Shown here: one piece after another, positions 8,263 to 19,518 of the stretch
How the letters are laid out: the number at the start of each line of letters is the position of its first letter
Numbering within the stretch: position 1 is the stretch's first letter
DNA from: Candidatus Acidiferrales bacterium
GTDB lineage: Bacteria > Acidobacteriota > Terriglobia > Acidiferrales > UBA7541
Direction of reading: 5' to 3'
Assembly: GCA_030037355.1 (NCBI GenBank)
Contig: JASHRL010000104.1
Location: 1-35,866 of the forward strand
DNA: 35,866 nucleotides
Notes under the pieces: model-generated
The model's database searches: none
Seen by the model: the letters and a program-made list of their open reading frames with translations, nothing else
What the model was told of the DNA's origin: nothing
Translations under genes and position numbers: made by a program

Positions 8263-8292
8263 TTGACAATGGCACATAGCCGCGCCTAGGCT
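8263..8292 (+). promoter_or_regulatory. Likely dprA operon promoter
   Basis: A consensus -35 TTGACA (8263-8268), an 18-bp spacer and a -10-like TAGGCT (8287-8292). Transcription would start near 8299, about 16 nt before the ATG at 8315. No Shine-Dalgarno is visible in that short leader. Confidence 0.5.
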
Positions 8293-8314
8293 CACGCGTC
8301 GGCATTTGACACCA

Positions 8315-9442
8315 ATGGAGCCGAATCAATACTTGGGATGGTTGGCGCTCGCGCTCACGCCGGGACTGGGTGCGCGCATGGCGGGGAAACTTCTGCGCAC
8401 GTTCGGCAGCCCCGGCGCGATTTTCAGCGCATCGCTGACTTCGCTCGAGGCGCAACAGCTTCCTGCAGCGGTCGCACAAGCGATTCATTCACGCCAGCCA
8501 ATGAGTGCGGCGTCCAAGGAATTGGCGCAGGCAGAAGCAGCGAAATGCCACCTGGTTACCTGGGACGAACCTTGCTATCCGCAACTGCTCAAAGAAATTT
8601 ATGATCCACCACCGCTGCTCTATGTCAAAGGAAACGCTGAACTTCTGAATCGCCACACCATTGCGATGGTCGGCACGCGACGTCCGACACCCTACGGGAA
8701 TCAAATGGCGGAGAGGTTGGCGCGAGACCTGGCGGCGCGCGGGCTGGTAATAGTCAGTGGATTGGCGCGCGGAATCGACGCATGTGCCCATAAGGGTGCG
8801 ATCAGCTCGGCCACCGGCGGTACGGTGGGGGTCCTCGGCTGCGGGATAGACGTTATTTATCCGAAAGAGAACCGAAAAATTTTTGCTGAAATAGAGGAAC
8901 GAGGGGCCATCATAACGGAGTTCCCTCTGGGGACGTTCCCTGCGCCCCAGAATTTCCCGATTCGAAACAGGATTATCGCGGGGATGGCGCGGGGGGTGGT
9001 TGTGGTCGAGGGCGCGCAGTATTCGGGGTCGCTGATCACGGCGCGGCTGGCAATGGAATCGGGACGCGAAGTCTTTGCAGTGCCGGGGAACGTGACGCAG
9101 CCAGTCAGCTTCGGGCCGAATCAATTGATCAAGCAGGGCGCGAAGTTGGTGACAGGCTGGGAAGACGTTATTGAAGAGCTGCCGACACCAATTCGTGCGC
9201 AGCTGGTTCCGGTTGAAACAACGGATAGCGCGCAGCGCGCATCATTGGCGGAGCAGAACCTGGAGCCGGCAGAGAAGGCGCTTTATGCGATGCTGGAGGT
9301 TGATAGCGCCCGGCACGTGGATGATTTGGTGGAGCATTCAGGGATGAGCTCTTCGGAAGTGCTCTCGGCGCTATTCGAGCTGGAGATGAAAGGGCTAGTG
9401 CAGCAATTGCCCGGCAAGCAGTTTTTGAAAGTGATGCTGTAA
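8315..9442 (+). CDS. dprA: DNA processing protein DprA (RecA loader)
   Basis: DprA binds incoming single-stranded DNA during natural transformation and loads RecA. It acts in the cytoplasm. The 375-residue protein has an N-terminal helical part. The extended Rossmann domain shows AMVGTRRPTPYG, SGLARGIDACAHKGAI, GCGIDVIYPKEN and NRIIAGMARGVVVVEG, followed by SGSLITARLAMESGREVFAVPG. A winged-helix domain forms the C-terminus (about 310-375), as in many DprA proteins. A TTG at 8306 is in frame, but the ATG at 8315 gives the normal start MEPNQYLGWLALALTPGLG. It lies 29 bp upstream of topA, probably on the same transcript. Its presence suggests potential competence, but no other competence gene is seen here. 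Confidence 0.93.
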   Translation: MEPNQYLGWLALALTPGLGARMAGKLLRTFGSPGAIFSASLTSLEAQQLPAAVAQAIHSRQPMSAASKELAQAEAAKCHLVTWDEPCYPQLLKEIYDPPPLLYVKGNAELLNRHTIAMVGTRRPTPYGNQMAERLARDLAARGLVIVSGLARGIDACAHKGAISSATGGTVGVLGCGIDVIYPKENRKIFAEIEERGAIITEFPLGTFPAPQNFPIRNRIIAGMARGVVVVEGAQYSGSLITARLAMESGREVFAVPGNVTQPVSFGPNQLIKQGAKLVTGWEDVIEELPTPIRAQLVPVETTDSAQRASLAEQNLEPAEKALYAMLEVDSARHVDDLVEHSGMSSSEVLSALFELEMKGLVQQLPGKQFLKVML

Positions 9443-9471
9443 AGAAGAACAGGAAGGAAAAGCAAGGGATT

Positions 9472-12093
9472 ATGGGACGTTCACTCGTGATCGTGGAATC
9501 GCCGGCGAAGGCGAAAACGATCAATAAATATCTTGGGCGCAATTACGCCGTGCGCGCATCGTACGGCCACGTGAAAGATCTGCCGAAAAAGGAGCTCGGC
9601 ATCGATATCAAGAAGGACTTCGAGCCGACGTATACCGTGCTCCCGGGCAAATCGAAGATTCTGAATGAGCTTAAGAAGATCGGAAAAGAGGCAGATGCAA
9701 TCTACGTGGCGACCGACCCGGACCGTGAAGGAGAAGCCATCGGCGCGCATCTGGTCGAATTCCTGACCGGCAGCGAAATCGCGGTCGAGCCCGAAGGCGA
9801 GGAAAAGTCAAACGGGACGAGCCAAAAGAAGAACAAGTCGAACGGGAACGTCACGACCAAGAAGGTACCGAAGAGCAAGATCGACAAACGCAAGGTTTTT
9901 CGCGTGATGTTTCACGAAATCACGCCCAAAGCTATCAAAGCGGCATTTGACCATGCGAGCACGTTGAACACCAACCTGGTGGACGCGCAGCAGGCCCGGC
10001 GAGTGCTCGACCGACTGGTGGGTTACAAAATTTCGCCGTTGCTGTGGGACAAAGTGCGACGCGGACTTTCCGCTGGGCGCGTGCAAACGGTGGCGCTGCG
10101 TCTGATTGTGGACCGCGAACGCGAAATCCGCGCATTCAACCCGAAAGAATACTGGACGATCCACGTTCTGCTGGCTGCCGGAGAGCCGCCCGCCTTTGAA
10201 GCCAAGCTCTGGCGCTATAAGGGCGAAGAGATCGAGATTCCCAATGAGGCTAAGGCGCAGGAGATTGTCGGCGCCGTCGAGAAGGCCAACTGGCTGGTTT
10301 CGAGCGTCGTACAGAAGGAAAAGCGCCGCTGGGCGCCGCCGCCGTTCACGACCTCGAAGTTGCAGCAGGCCGCATATAACCGTCTGCGATTTTCGGCCAA
10401 GCGCACGATGACCCTGGCGCAACGCCTGTACGAAGGCGTCGAGCTCGGGGAAGAAGGCTCCGTTGCTCTGATTACCTATATGCGCACGGACTCTGTGCGC
10501 GTCTCGAACGAGGCGCTGGCGCACGTACGCGACTTTATCGGAACAAGCTATGGCCCTGGCTATTTGCCGGAGAAGCCGAATTTCTTCAAGTCGAAAAAGC
10601 AAGCGCAGGAAGCGCACGAAGCAGTTCGTCCGACGGATGTGTCGCGCTCACCAGAAGATGTGAAGCGGTACCTCGACGAGGATATGTTCAAGCTGTATCA
10701 GCTCATCTGGCAGCGATTTGTCGCTTCGCAGATGGTTCCTGCCGTTTTCGACCAGACGACGATTGATATCGCTGCGGGCGATTATGTGTTCCGCGCCAGC
10801 GGGTCTGTGCAGAAATTCGATGGTTATCTGGCGGCCTATTCGGCGTCACGAGAAGATGAAGACAAAGGGGAAGCGGCAGATGCCGCGCCGGGCGCCGCAC
10901 CGGCTGCGGAAGATGACGCGGATGCCGAAGGCAGGACTCTGCCACGCGTGAGCGAAGGCGAGAAACTGAGACTCGAGAAGATTCGGCCGGAACAGCATTT
11001 CACCGAGCCGCCGCCGCGCTATACGGAAGCGACGCTGGTCAAGGAGCTGGAAGAGAAAGGAATTGGACGGCCTTCGACCTACGCGACGATCATTTCTACA
11101 ATCGTCGAGCGCGAGTACGTGACCAAGGATCAGGGCCGTTTTACGCCCACGCTGCTCGGCGAGAAAGTCAGCACGCTGCTGGTGAAAAGTTTCGAAGATA
11201 TCTTCGACGTGGGCTTTACTGCGCGTCTGGAAGACGAACTCGACGAAATCGAAGAGGGCAAGTTGCCGTGGCGAAAATCGGTCAAGGGTTTCTGGAAGCA
11301 TTTCGAGGACGACCTGGAAAAGGCCGAAGGCGAGATGGAGTCGTACAAGGCCGGAATACCGACGAATGAGGTCTGCCCGAAATGCGGGAAGGGCAAATTG
11401 CTCGAACGCATCAGCCGGCATGGATTTTTCCTCGGCTGCGAACGTTACCCCGATTGCGATTACATTCGCGACATTTCAGATACCGGTACAGAGGAAATCG
11501 AAAGTGAGAACACGGTCGAGTATTGCCACAACTGCGGACGCGAGATGGTGATGAAGCGCGGACGGTTCGGGCAATTCCTCGCCTGCTCGGGCTATCCGGA
11601 TTGCAAGACCACGCGCCGGCTGGCCGCAGGCACGAAACAAGCACGGCAACCGGACGAGCCGCTGGATGAGAAATGTCCGAAGTGCGGGGAGCAGCTTCTG
11701 AAACGCCACGGGCGATTCGGGGAATTCATTGGTTGCTCGAAGTATCCGAAGTGCAAGTACACGCGCCCAATCACGCTGGGAATCAAGTGTCCAAAGTGTG
11801 GCGAAGGAGAATTTGTCCGGCGCGGAGCGGCGAAAGGACGCGGACGCGGCAGGATTTTCTATGGTTGCAGCCGCTATCCGGACTGTGATTTCACGACGCC
11901 CCATGAGCCGATTCCCGAACCGTGCCCAAAATGCGGAGCGGAATTCACGGTGATGAAGCGGACGAAGCAGGGCACGTATCGGGCATGTTTGAACCAGGGA
12001 TGCGACTACGAAGTAGCTATCCAAGAAGAAGCGGCAAGCGCACCTTCGTCGCAGGTTTTGGAGCCGGCCGTCGAAGTACCCGCCAAGACATGA
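9472..12093 (+). CDS. topA: DNA topoisomerase I (type IA)
   Basis: TopA relaxes negative supercoils through a covalent 5'-phosphotyrosine link. The 873-residue protein begins with the Toprim domain (SLVIVESPAKAKTI; metal motif DPDREGEA). The catalytic tyrosine is Tyr336 in ALITYMRTDSVRVS. The C-terminus holds five zinc-ribbon units: four with paired CxxC and Y/F-PDC-like halves from about residue 625 on, and a last one ending LNQGC. A Lys/Asn-rich insert of about 30 residues interrupts the end of the Toprim domain (residues about 105-140). A second Ala/Asp-rich insert lies near residue 465-490. Both look like flexible linkers. The start has an AAGGAAA ribosome site. The stop overlaps the ATG of a tiny ORF leading to xerC. 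Confidence 0.96.
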   Translation: MGRSLVIVESPAKAKTINKYLGRNYAVRASYGHVKDLPKKELGIDIKKDFEPTYTVLPGKSKILNELKKIGKEADAIYVATDPDREGEAIGAHLVEFLTGSEIAVEPEGEEKSNGTSQKKNKSNGNVTTKKVPKSKIDKRKVFRVMFHEITPKAIKAAFDHASTLNTNLVDAQQARRVLDRLVGYKISPLLWDKVRRGLSAGRVQTVALRLIVDREREIRAFNPKEYWTIHVLLAAGEPPAFEAKLWRYKGEEIEIPNEAKAQEIVGAVEKANWLVSSVVQKEKRRWAPPPFTTSKLQQAAYNRLRFSAKRTMTLAQRLYEGVELGEEGSVALITYMRTDSVRVSNEALAHVRDFIGTSYGPGYLPEKPNFFKSKKQAQEAHEAVRPTDVSRSPEDVKRYLDEDMFKLYQLIWQRFVASQMVPAVFDQTTIDIAAGDYVFRASGSVQKFDGYLAAYSASREDEDKGEAADAAPGAAPAAEDDADAEGRTLPRVSEGEKLRLEKIRPEQHFTEPPPRYTEATLVKELEEKGIGRPSTYATIISTIVEREYVTKDQGRFTPTLLGEKVSTLLVKSFEDIFDVGFTARLEDELDEIEEGKLPWRKSVKGFWKHFEDDLEKAEGEMESYKAGIPTNEVCPKCGKGKLLERISRHGFFLGCERYPDCDYIRDISDTGTEEIESENTVEYCHNCGREMVMKRGRFGQFLACSGYPDCKTTRRLAAGTKQARQPDEPLDEKCPKCGEQLLKRHGRFGEFIGCSKYPKCKYTRPITLGIKCPKCGEGEFVRRGAAKGRGRGRIFYGCSRYPDCDFTTPHEPIPEPCPKCGAEFTVMKRTKQGTYRACLNQGCDYEVAIQEEAASAPSSQVLEPAVEVPAKT

Positions 12094-12155
12094 ACCTCGG
12101 TGAAGCGATCCGAAACGCCTTTTCGCGACAGACTTCGCCGCGGCGCTTATCGTGA
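12090..12155 (+). CDS. Possible 21-codon relay ORF between topA and xerC
   Basis: ATG at 12090 overlaps the topA stop (ATGA). The ORF ends in TGA at 12153-12155, overlapping the GTG start of xerC (GTGA). It spans the intergenic gap exactly. The encoded peptide starts MNLGEAIRNAFSRQ. No homologue is known to me, and its role, if any, would be to carry ribosomes from topA to xerC. Confidence 0.25.
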   Translation: MNLGEAIRNAFSRQTSPRRLS

Positions 12156-13141
12156 TCGAGGCCGCGATGGCAACTCTGAAGACGATGATCGCGAAGTATT
12201 TGCACTATTTGGAATACGTGCGGAATGCCTCGCCGAGAACGATCGAGAATTACAAAATCGACCTCGAACAATTCCTCGCCTACGTCACGCCGCCCGGCGA
12301 GGCGTCGCTGGCCCTGCGGCAAATTGACCATCTCGTGATTCGCGAATTCCTGGGCCAATTGTACGACCGGAATTTGCAGAAAACTTCGGTTGCGAGGAAG
12401 CTCTCGGCGTTGCGATCGATGTTTCGATACTGCGTTCGAGAGGGAGTGTTGAAGCAAAATCCGGCCCGACTCGTGGCCAGTCCAAAATTGCCGAAGCGCG
12501 TGCCCAGCGTGATGACCCCGGAAGAAATCAACCGCATGCTGGACGAAATGACCGCTGCGTCGGCTGCGGAAGTCTCGGGAGCGAGAACGAAGCCAAAAAC
12601 TGCACGGCGGAAGCGGAACGCGGAGCTTACCCTCGTGCGTGACCGCGCGATTCTGGAGCTTCTTTATTCCTGCGGTTTGCGCGTCAGCGAGCTCACGGGC
12701 CTGGACATGGCCAGTATCAATCGCGGCGAGGAGATGTTGCACGTGTTCGGCAAGCGGCGTAAAGAACGGATGGTTCCGTATGGAAGGAAGGCGGCCACGG
12801 CGCTCGAAAATTACTGGCCCGTTCGGGATGAGATCCTGGCGCGGGCGGGAGACCGGGGAGATTTCAAGGCTGTTTTCTTGAACCTGAGCGGCGGCCGATT
12901 AACGAAGCGAACGATTTTGAACGTCGTCAAGCGATACGCACGATTGCTGCTGCATAACAGCGAGTTGCATCCCCATTCTCTACGCCACGCATTTGCCACG
13001 CACCTCCTGGCAGACGGCGCAGATTTGCGGTCGATTCAAGAACTCCTCGGGCACGCGTCGCTTTCGACGACGCAGCGTTACACCCATGCGACGATCGATC
13101 AGCTCATGGCGATCTACGACAAATCGCATCCTCACGCCTGA
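12152..13141 (+). CDS. xerC: Tyrosine recombinase XerC
   Basis: XerC/XerD recombinases resolve chromosome dimers at dif near the division septum. The 329-residue protein has an N-terminal SAM-like DNA-binding domain (about 10-110) and a C-terminal catalytic domain. All active-site residues are present: Arg177 (CGLRVSEL), Lys201 (FGKRRKER), His275 and Arg278 (HPHSLRHAFATHLL), His301 (LLGHASL) and Tyr310 (TQRYTH). An insert of about 25 residues rich in Ala, Lys and Arg (about 134-157) separates the domains and is longer than in E. coli XerC. The start is GTG at 12152, coupled to the relay ORF; an ATG at 12167 is the alternative. Position after topA favours XerC over XerD. The context is not an integron or phage. 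Confidence 0.9.
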   Translation: MIEAAMATLKTMIAKYLHYLEYVRNASPRTIENYKIDLEQFLAYVTPPGEASLALRQIDHLVIREFLGQLYDRNLQKTSVARKLSALRSMFRYCVREGVLKQNPARLVASPKLPKRVPSVMTPEEINRMLDEMTAASAAEVSGARTKPKTARRKRNAELTLVRDRAILELLYSCGLRVSELTGLDMASINRGEEMLHVFGKRRKERMVPYGRKAATALENYWPVRDEILARAGDRGDFKAVFLNLSGGRLTKRTILNVVKRYARLLLHNSELHPHSLRHAFATHLLADGADLRSIQELLGHASLSTTQRYTHATIDQLMAIYDKSHPHA

Positions 13142-13176
13142 ATTTTCCGTTGCAAAGCGAGTTTGCAGCGTGTTCG

Positions 13177-13206
13177 TTGACGAATCAGCCAGGAAACTCG
13201 TATAAT
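13177..13206 (+). promoter_or_regulatory. Strong promoter of rplU-rpmA
   Basis: TTGACG (13177-13182), an 18-bp spacer, and a perfect TATAAT (13201-13206). This is the best sigma70-type promoter in the window, as expected for ribosomal protein genes. Transcription would begin near 13213. The leader is about 24 nt and includes Shine-Dalgarno AGGAGG (13227-13232). It is too short for a structured autoregulatory leader. Confidence 0.75.
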
Positions 13207-13236
13207 CGAGAATCCGCATTTGCTTCAGGAGGCTGT

Positions 13237-13551
13237 ATGTACGCGGTGATTCGTAGTGGAGGCAAGCAGTACCGGGTCGCGCCGGGAGAGACCGTACGTG
13301 TCGAAAAGCTGGCCGGAAAAGTCGGCGGCAAAGTAACGTTTGACGAAGTGCTGGCCGTGCACGGGGACGATAAGAAGTTGCTTGCGGGAGCCAAGGCCGG
13401 AAAGGCCACGGTCACGGGCAAAATCGTGGAACAAGGGCGAGGGGCGAAGAACCTCGTGATGAAGTACAAGACGGGCGGGCAATACAAGATTACGCGCGGA
13501 CACCGGCAAAGCTACACGGCCGTGGAAGTCGGCGACATCAAGATCGAATAG
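13237..13551 (+). CDS. rplU: 50S ribosomal protein L21
   Basis: L21 binds 23S rRNA in the large subunit. The 104-residue protein has the expected size, with start MYAVIRSGGKQYRVAPGE and C-terminal signature GHRQSYTAVEVGDIKI. ATG 13237 is placed four bases after AGGAGG. A longer reading from 13150 is excluded because it would begin upstream of the promoter. It is followed 12 bp later by rpmA, the usual pairing. Confidence 0.97.
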   Translation: MYAVIRSGGKQYRVAPGETVRVEKLAGKVGGKVTFDEVLAVHGDDKKLLAGAKAGKATVTGKIVEQGRGAKNLVMKYKTGGQYKITRGHRQSYTAVEVGDIKIE

Positions 13552-13563
13552 AGGCTTTCTAGC

Positions 13564-13854
13564 ATGGCACATAAAAAGGGCGGCGGTTCATCTGTAAACG
13601 GACGTGATTCACATGGACAGCGGCTGGGCGTGAAGCGCTTCGGCGGGCAGCTTGTGAATGGCGGGAGCATTCTGATACGGCAGCGCGGAACGCGCTACAA
13701 GCCTGGCAAGAACGTCAGCCGCGCGAAGGATGACACGCTTTTTGCTTTGATTACGGGTATCGTGCGATTTGAAGACAAAGGCCAGAAGGGCCGCTTCATC
13801 AGCGTCCTGCCGGTCGAAGAAGCGCAAGCGTCTGCCAAGACGCCCGCTGCGTAA
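13564..13854 (+). CDS. rpmA: 50S ribosomal protein L27
   Basis: L27 lies near the peptidyl-transferase centre. The 96-residue protein begins [20 protein letters not shown], the conserved N-terminal arm that reaches the tRNA ends. It lacks the cleavable propeptide found in Firmicutes L27. The body has [20 protein letters not shown], and a short Ala-rich tail follows. It is the second gene of the rplU transcript and is followed by a 127-bp gap before obgE. Confidence 0.97.
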   Translation: MAHKKGGGSSVNGRDSHGQRLGVKRFGGQLVNGGSILIRQRGTRYKPGKNVSRAKDDTLFALITGIVRFEDKGQKGRFISVLPVEEAQASAKTPAA

Positions 13855-13924
13855 GCCGCACTCCCGAATTTCAGCATTACTTTTGCGGATCATGGTGACA
13901 CCTGCCGTTTCGTTTTCTGTCCCT

Positions 13925-15791
<1,867 letters not shown>

Positions 15792-15795
<4 letters not shown>

Positions 15796-16171
15796 ATCCA
15801 AACTCGTTACCCAATGCAATTCTTTGGGCCGTTGAAGCGGCTCAAGACAAAAAGGCGGCGGCGGTTACCGTTTTGAATCTGGCTGGCCTTGGCGCATTTG
15901 CAGAGTATTTTCTGATTTGTTCAGCCGAAAGTCTTCGGCAGATCGAAGCGATCGGAGATGCTGTGGAGGAAAGGTTGCGCGCTCAGGGAATGCATTTGCC
16001 GCATCGCGAAGGACGCGCAGGCACGGAGTGGCTGCTGCTCGATTACAGAAATTTCGTGATTCACATCTTTAGCGAGAAAGCGCGACTGTTCTACGACATC
16101 GAGCGGCTTTGGCGCGCCGCGAAGCGCATCGATTTCGACGCCAGCCGGTCGGCCGCACCGGGAACCGCATC

Positions 16172-16175
<4 letters not shown>
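15792..16175 (+). CDS. rsfS: Ribosomal silencing factor RsfS
   Basis: RsfS binds L14 on the 50S subunit and prevents joining to the 30S when nutrients run low. The 127-residue protein is of normal size. It shows FAEYFLICSAESLRQIEAIG and the core GTEWLLLDYRNFVIHIFSEKA-type sequence (residues about 74-94). The start is GTG at 15792, overlapping the nadD TGA (GTGA). The stop overlaps the ATG of the sigma54 activator gene (ATGA). These overlaps indicate tight translational coupling through obgE-nadD-rsfS. Confidence 0.94.
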
Positions 16176-17110
<935 letters not shown>

Positions 17111-17147
17111 CAGGTCGAGCGAAACGTCTGATTCGCGCGGCACGAAA

Positions 17148-17579
17148 ATGAAAATACATCTCGTCTTACTGGGCCGGAATCGCCGCCCGGAGATTCGCGC
17201 TCTGATGGATGATTACCTCGCGCGGATTCGTCACCACGCAGAAGTTGAAATCACGGAAATTCGCGAAGCGAGCAAGGCGTCCTTGCAGAAACTGAAAATT
17301 GACTCCGGCGCAACGACGGTCTTGCTCGATGCAGCCGGCAAGCAATTCACTTCCGTGCAATTCGCGCGCTGGCTGGGAGATTTGCGCGACCGAGGCGTAC
17401 GCGAGATCGTTTTTTTCTGTGGCGACGCCGAAGGATTCCCGGAAGAGATGCGCCGGGAGGCCAAGAGCCGCATTTCGCTTTCGACTCTGACCATGCCGCA
17501 TGAGTTCGCGCGAGTTGTGCTCGCCGAGCAGATCTACCGCGCGTTTGCGATTTTGAGTGGCCATCCCTATCCGAAATAA
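17148..17579 (+). CDS. rlmH: 23S rRNA pseudouridine-1915 N3-methyltransferase
   Basis: RlmH methylates the pseudouridine at position 1915 in helix 69 of 23S rRNA, on assembled 70S ribosomes. The 143-residue protein fits this SPOUT-family enzyme. Its start is MKIHLVLLGRNRRPEIRAL. The SAM-binding knot region includes VFFCGDAEGFPEE and LSTLTMPHEFARVVLAEQIYRAF-like sequence, and it ends GHPYPK. The usual glycine pair in the FxxGG motif reads FCGD here. The ATG at 17148 matches the family start. It commonly follows rsfS; here the sigma54 activator gene is placed between them. Confidence 0.93.
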   Translation: MKIHLVLLGRNRRPEIRALMDDYLARIRHHAEVEITEIREASKASLQKLKIDSGATTVLLDAAGKQFTSVQFARWLGDLRDRGVREIVFFCGDAEGFPEEMRREAKSRISLSTLTMPHEFARVVLAEQIYRAFAILSGHPYPK

Positions 17580-17616
17580 GCTGATTCAGCAAAAACAATT
17601 TGCGAGAATAGCTCAC

Positions 17617-17994
17617 ATGTCCATTCGCATAACGCACGATGCGCATGCGCCGACCGCGTCAGTGGAGTTGATGATTGCGCGGCCGCTGGAAGACTACGAC
17701 CTCATCGAGATTGAAGCGCCGACGCCGCGCGATGTCGATCCCATGTTGGCCTCGCAAGGATTCAGGGATTTGATCGACGAAGCACGCGCGATTCTGGAGC
17801 GAGAATTCGCCGGACAAGGCCTCAAGATCGAACAACTCACCGGCGCGATTTGTCATAACGACGGCACGTATCGGCCCGGAATCTGGATCGTGGTCCGTGA
17901 AGTTGGCGCGAAACAAGATGAGATGTCATCGGAAGCTCGTACGCGTGTGACGGCGGCTGCGGAATCCGTGCGCACGACTCTGCAAATCTCATGA
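17617..17994 (+). CDS. Conserved-looking small protein of unknown function
   Basis: This is a 125-residue acidic soluble protein with no signal peptide or membrane segment. It starts MSIRITHDAHAPTASVEL at an ATG 37 bp after rlmH. The middle is rich in acidic residues (IEIEAPTPRDVDPM), then an amphipathic helix (RDLIDEARAILEREFAG), then beta-like GAICHNDGTYRPGIWIVVREV, and a helical tail. I do not recognise the family. Codon use and composition match its neighbours, and spacing suggests co-transcription with rlmH. No catalytic motif is evident. The gap after it (17995-18113) holds small 4-bp hairpins but no clear promoter or riboswitch. Confidence 0.75.
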   Translation: MSIRITHDAHAPTASVELMIARPLEDYDLIEIEAPTPRDVDPMLASQGFRDLIDEARAILEREFAGQGLKIEQLTGAICHNDGTYRPGIWIVVREVGAKQDEMSSEARTRVTAAAESVRTTLQIS

Positions 17995-18113
17995 AAGACT
18001 TGCGCATGCAATCTTCACTGCCTCTTGTAAGGGGTTTCCCTCCGAGCGACGCCTCGAATACTTGACGTTTCCTCGGCTAGCGGCGAGACTGATGGATTCT
18101 CCTGCGAGGTGAA

Positions 18114-18650
18114 ATGCCCGAAGGAAAAGGCCTGCTGATTGTTTACACAGGGCCGGGCAAGGGCAAGACAACCTGCGCTCTCGGCACGGCCTTTCGCGCG
18201 GTGGGCCAGGGCCTGCGCGTCCTGATGGTGCAGTTCATCAAGGGCTCGTGGCACTACGGCGAACTCGACGCCGCGAAAATGCTCGGCGATGACAGATTCG
18301 AAATAAGGCCCATGGGCCGCGGGTTCATCAAAATCGGTGGCGCCGAAACGGACCCGGAAGATCAGAAACTATGCGAAGAATGCTGGGATTACGGCCGCGA
18401 ACAGATTTACAGCGGAAAGTATGATCTGGTGATTCTGGATGAGATCAACTATGTGATCAGTTATAAGATCCTCGATCCGGAAAAAATTGTTGAAGCGCTG
18501 GCCAGGAGGCCCGAGCATGTGCATGTGATCTGCACGGGGCGGAATGCCCATCCGAAGCTGGTGGAACTGGCCGACCTGGTGACGGAAATGCGCGAAGTGA
18601 AGCATCCGTATACGAAGGGAATTCTCGCGCAGCGCGGAATCGACTACTGA
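18114..18650 (+). CDS. cobO: Corrinoid adenosyltransferase (CobO/BtuR family)
   Basis: The enzyme transfers the 5'-deoxyadenosyl group of ATP to Co(I) corrinoids, making adenosylcobalamin precursors. The 178-residue protein has the P-loop GPGKGKTT (13-20), then [20 protein letters not shown], the motif DLVILDEIN, and [11 protein letters not shown], all typical of CobA/CobO/BtuR. The start ATG follows GAGGTGAA. No other cobalamin gene is in the window. Adenosylcobalamin is needed by methylmalonyl-CoA mutase, the usual partner of the propionyl-CoA carboxylase encoded 12 kb away, but that mutase is not seen here. accD starts 20 bp downstream. Confidence 0.93.
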   Translation: MPEGKGLLIVYTGPGKGKTTCALGTAFRAVGQGLRVLMVQFIKGSWHYGELDAAKMLGDDRFEIRPMGRGFIKIGGAETDPEDQKLCEECWDYGREQIYSGKYDLVILDEINYVISYKILDPEKIVEALARRPEHVHVICTGRNAHPKLVELADLVTEMREVKHPYTKGILAQRGIDY

Positions 18651-18669
18651 ACGGGAAGATTTTCCAACT

Positions 18670-19518
18670 ATGGCCTGGTTCAAGAAGGAAAACAAACCGA
18701 CCGAAACGCCGCCAAATGAGGAGCGGCGTGTAAAGACAGAAGGTCTATGGGTGAAGTGCGAGAATTGCCGCGCGATCATCTGGAAAAAAGACCTCGAAGC
18801 GAATTGGGAAGTCTGTCCCAAGTGTGAACATCATTTCCGGCTCGATGCGAAGCGGCGTCTCGAATTACTGCTCGACGACGGGAAGTGGACCGAATTCGAC
18901 GCCGAACTGGCTTCCACGGACCCGCTGAAATTCATTGACACGAAGCCTTACTCCAAGCGACTACGTGAAGCACAGGACAAATTGGGCATCAATGACGCGA
19001 TCATCAGCGCTGAAGGGCGCTTGAATGGGCGCCCTGTAAATTGCTGCTCGATGGAGTTTGCGTTTGCGGGTGGTTCCATGGGCGCCGTGGTCGGTGAAAA
19101 AGTCACGCGAGCCGCGGAGCGTTCCGCCGAACGCAAGATGCCGCTGATCATTGTCTCCTGCTCGGGCGGGGCGCGAATGCAGGAGGGCGTTGTAAGTCTG
19201 ATGCAGCTCGCGAAGGTCTCCGCCGCTCTTGCGCGATTGGACGAAGCCCGCGTTCCGTACATTTCGATCCTCACCGACCCTACGACTGGCGGCGTAACAG
19301 CAAGCTTTGCCATGCTCGGCGATTTGAATATCGCGGAGCCCGGCGCTTTGATTGGCTTCGCAGGGCCGCGCGTGATCGAGCAGACGATCCGGCAAAAACT
19401 TCCCGAAGGTTTCCAGCGTGCTGAATTTCTGCTGTCTCATGGTTTCCTCGACGCGATAGTGCACCGCAAGGATCTGAAACGTTATGTCTCCCGCTCACTC
19501 GATTTCTTCTTCGGCTAG
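18670..19518 (+). CDS. accD: Acetyl-CoA carboxylase carboxyltransferase subunit beta
   Basis: AccD, together with AccA, transfers the carboxyl group from carboxybiotin to acetyl-CoA, giving malonyl-CoA for fatty acid synthesis. The 282-residue protein has the N-terminal zinc ribbon with Cys30, Cys33, Cys49 and Cys52 (KCENC, VCPKC). The crotonase-fold domain follows, with [28 protein letters not shown] and [11 protein letters not shown]. Lacking the fused alpha part, it needs AccA, which is not in this window. It is distinct from the larger PccB-type carboxyltransferase at 30274. folC overlaps or abuts its end; accD-folC is a common pair. Confidence 0.96.
   Translation: MAWFKKENKPTETPPNEERRVKTEGLWVKCENCRAIIWKKDLEANWEVCPKCEHHFRLDAKRRLELLLDDGKWTEFDAELASTDPLKFIDTKPYSKRLREAQDKLGINDAIISAEGRLNGRPVNCCSMEFAFAGGSMGAVVGEKVTRAAERSAERKMPLIIVSCSGGARMQEGVVSLMQLAKVSAALARLDEARVPYISILTDPTTGGVTASFAMLGDLNIAEPGALIGFAGPRVIEQTIRQKLPEGFQRAEFLLSHGFLDAIVHRKDLKRYVSRSLDFFFG

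Noticed and set aside
13150-13236. 29-residue N-terminal extension of L21
   Set aside because: It would begin upstream of the strong TATAAT promoter, and L21 normally starts at MYAVIRSGGKQY.
17991-18065. 24-codon ORF starting in the stop of the unknown gene (ATGA)
   Set aside because: It ends about 50 bases before cobO with no overlap, so it does not bridge the gap as the relay ORFs do.
17995-18113. Cobalamin riboswitch before cobO
   Set aside because: The gap is only 119 bases and lacks a B12-box-like sequence or the multi-helix layout; only 4-bp hairpins are seen.
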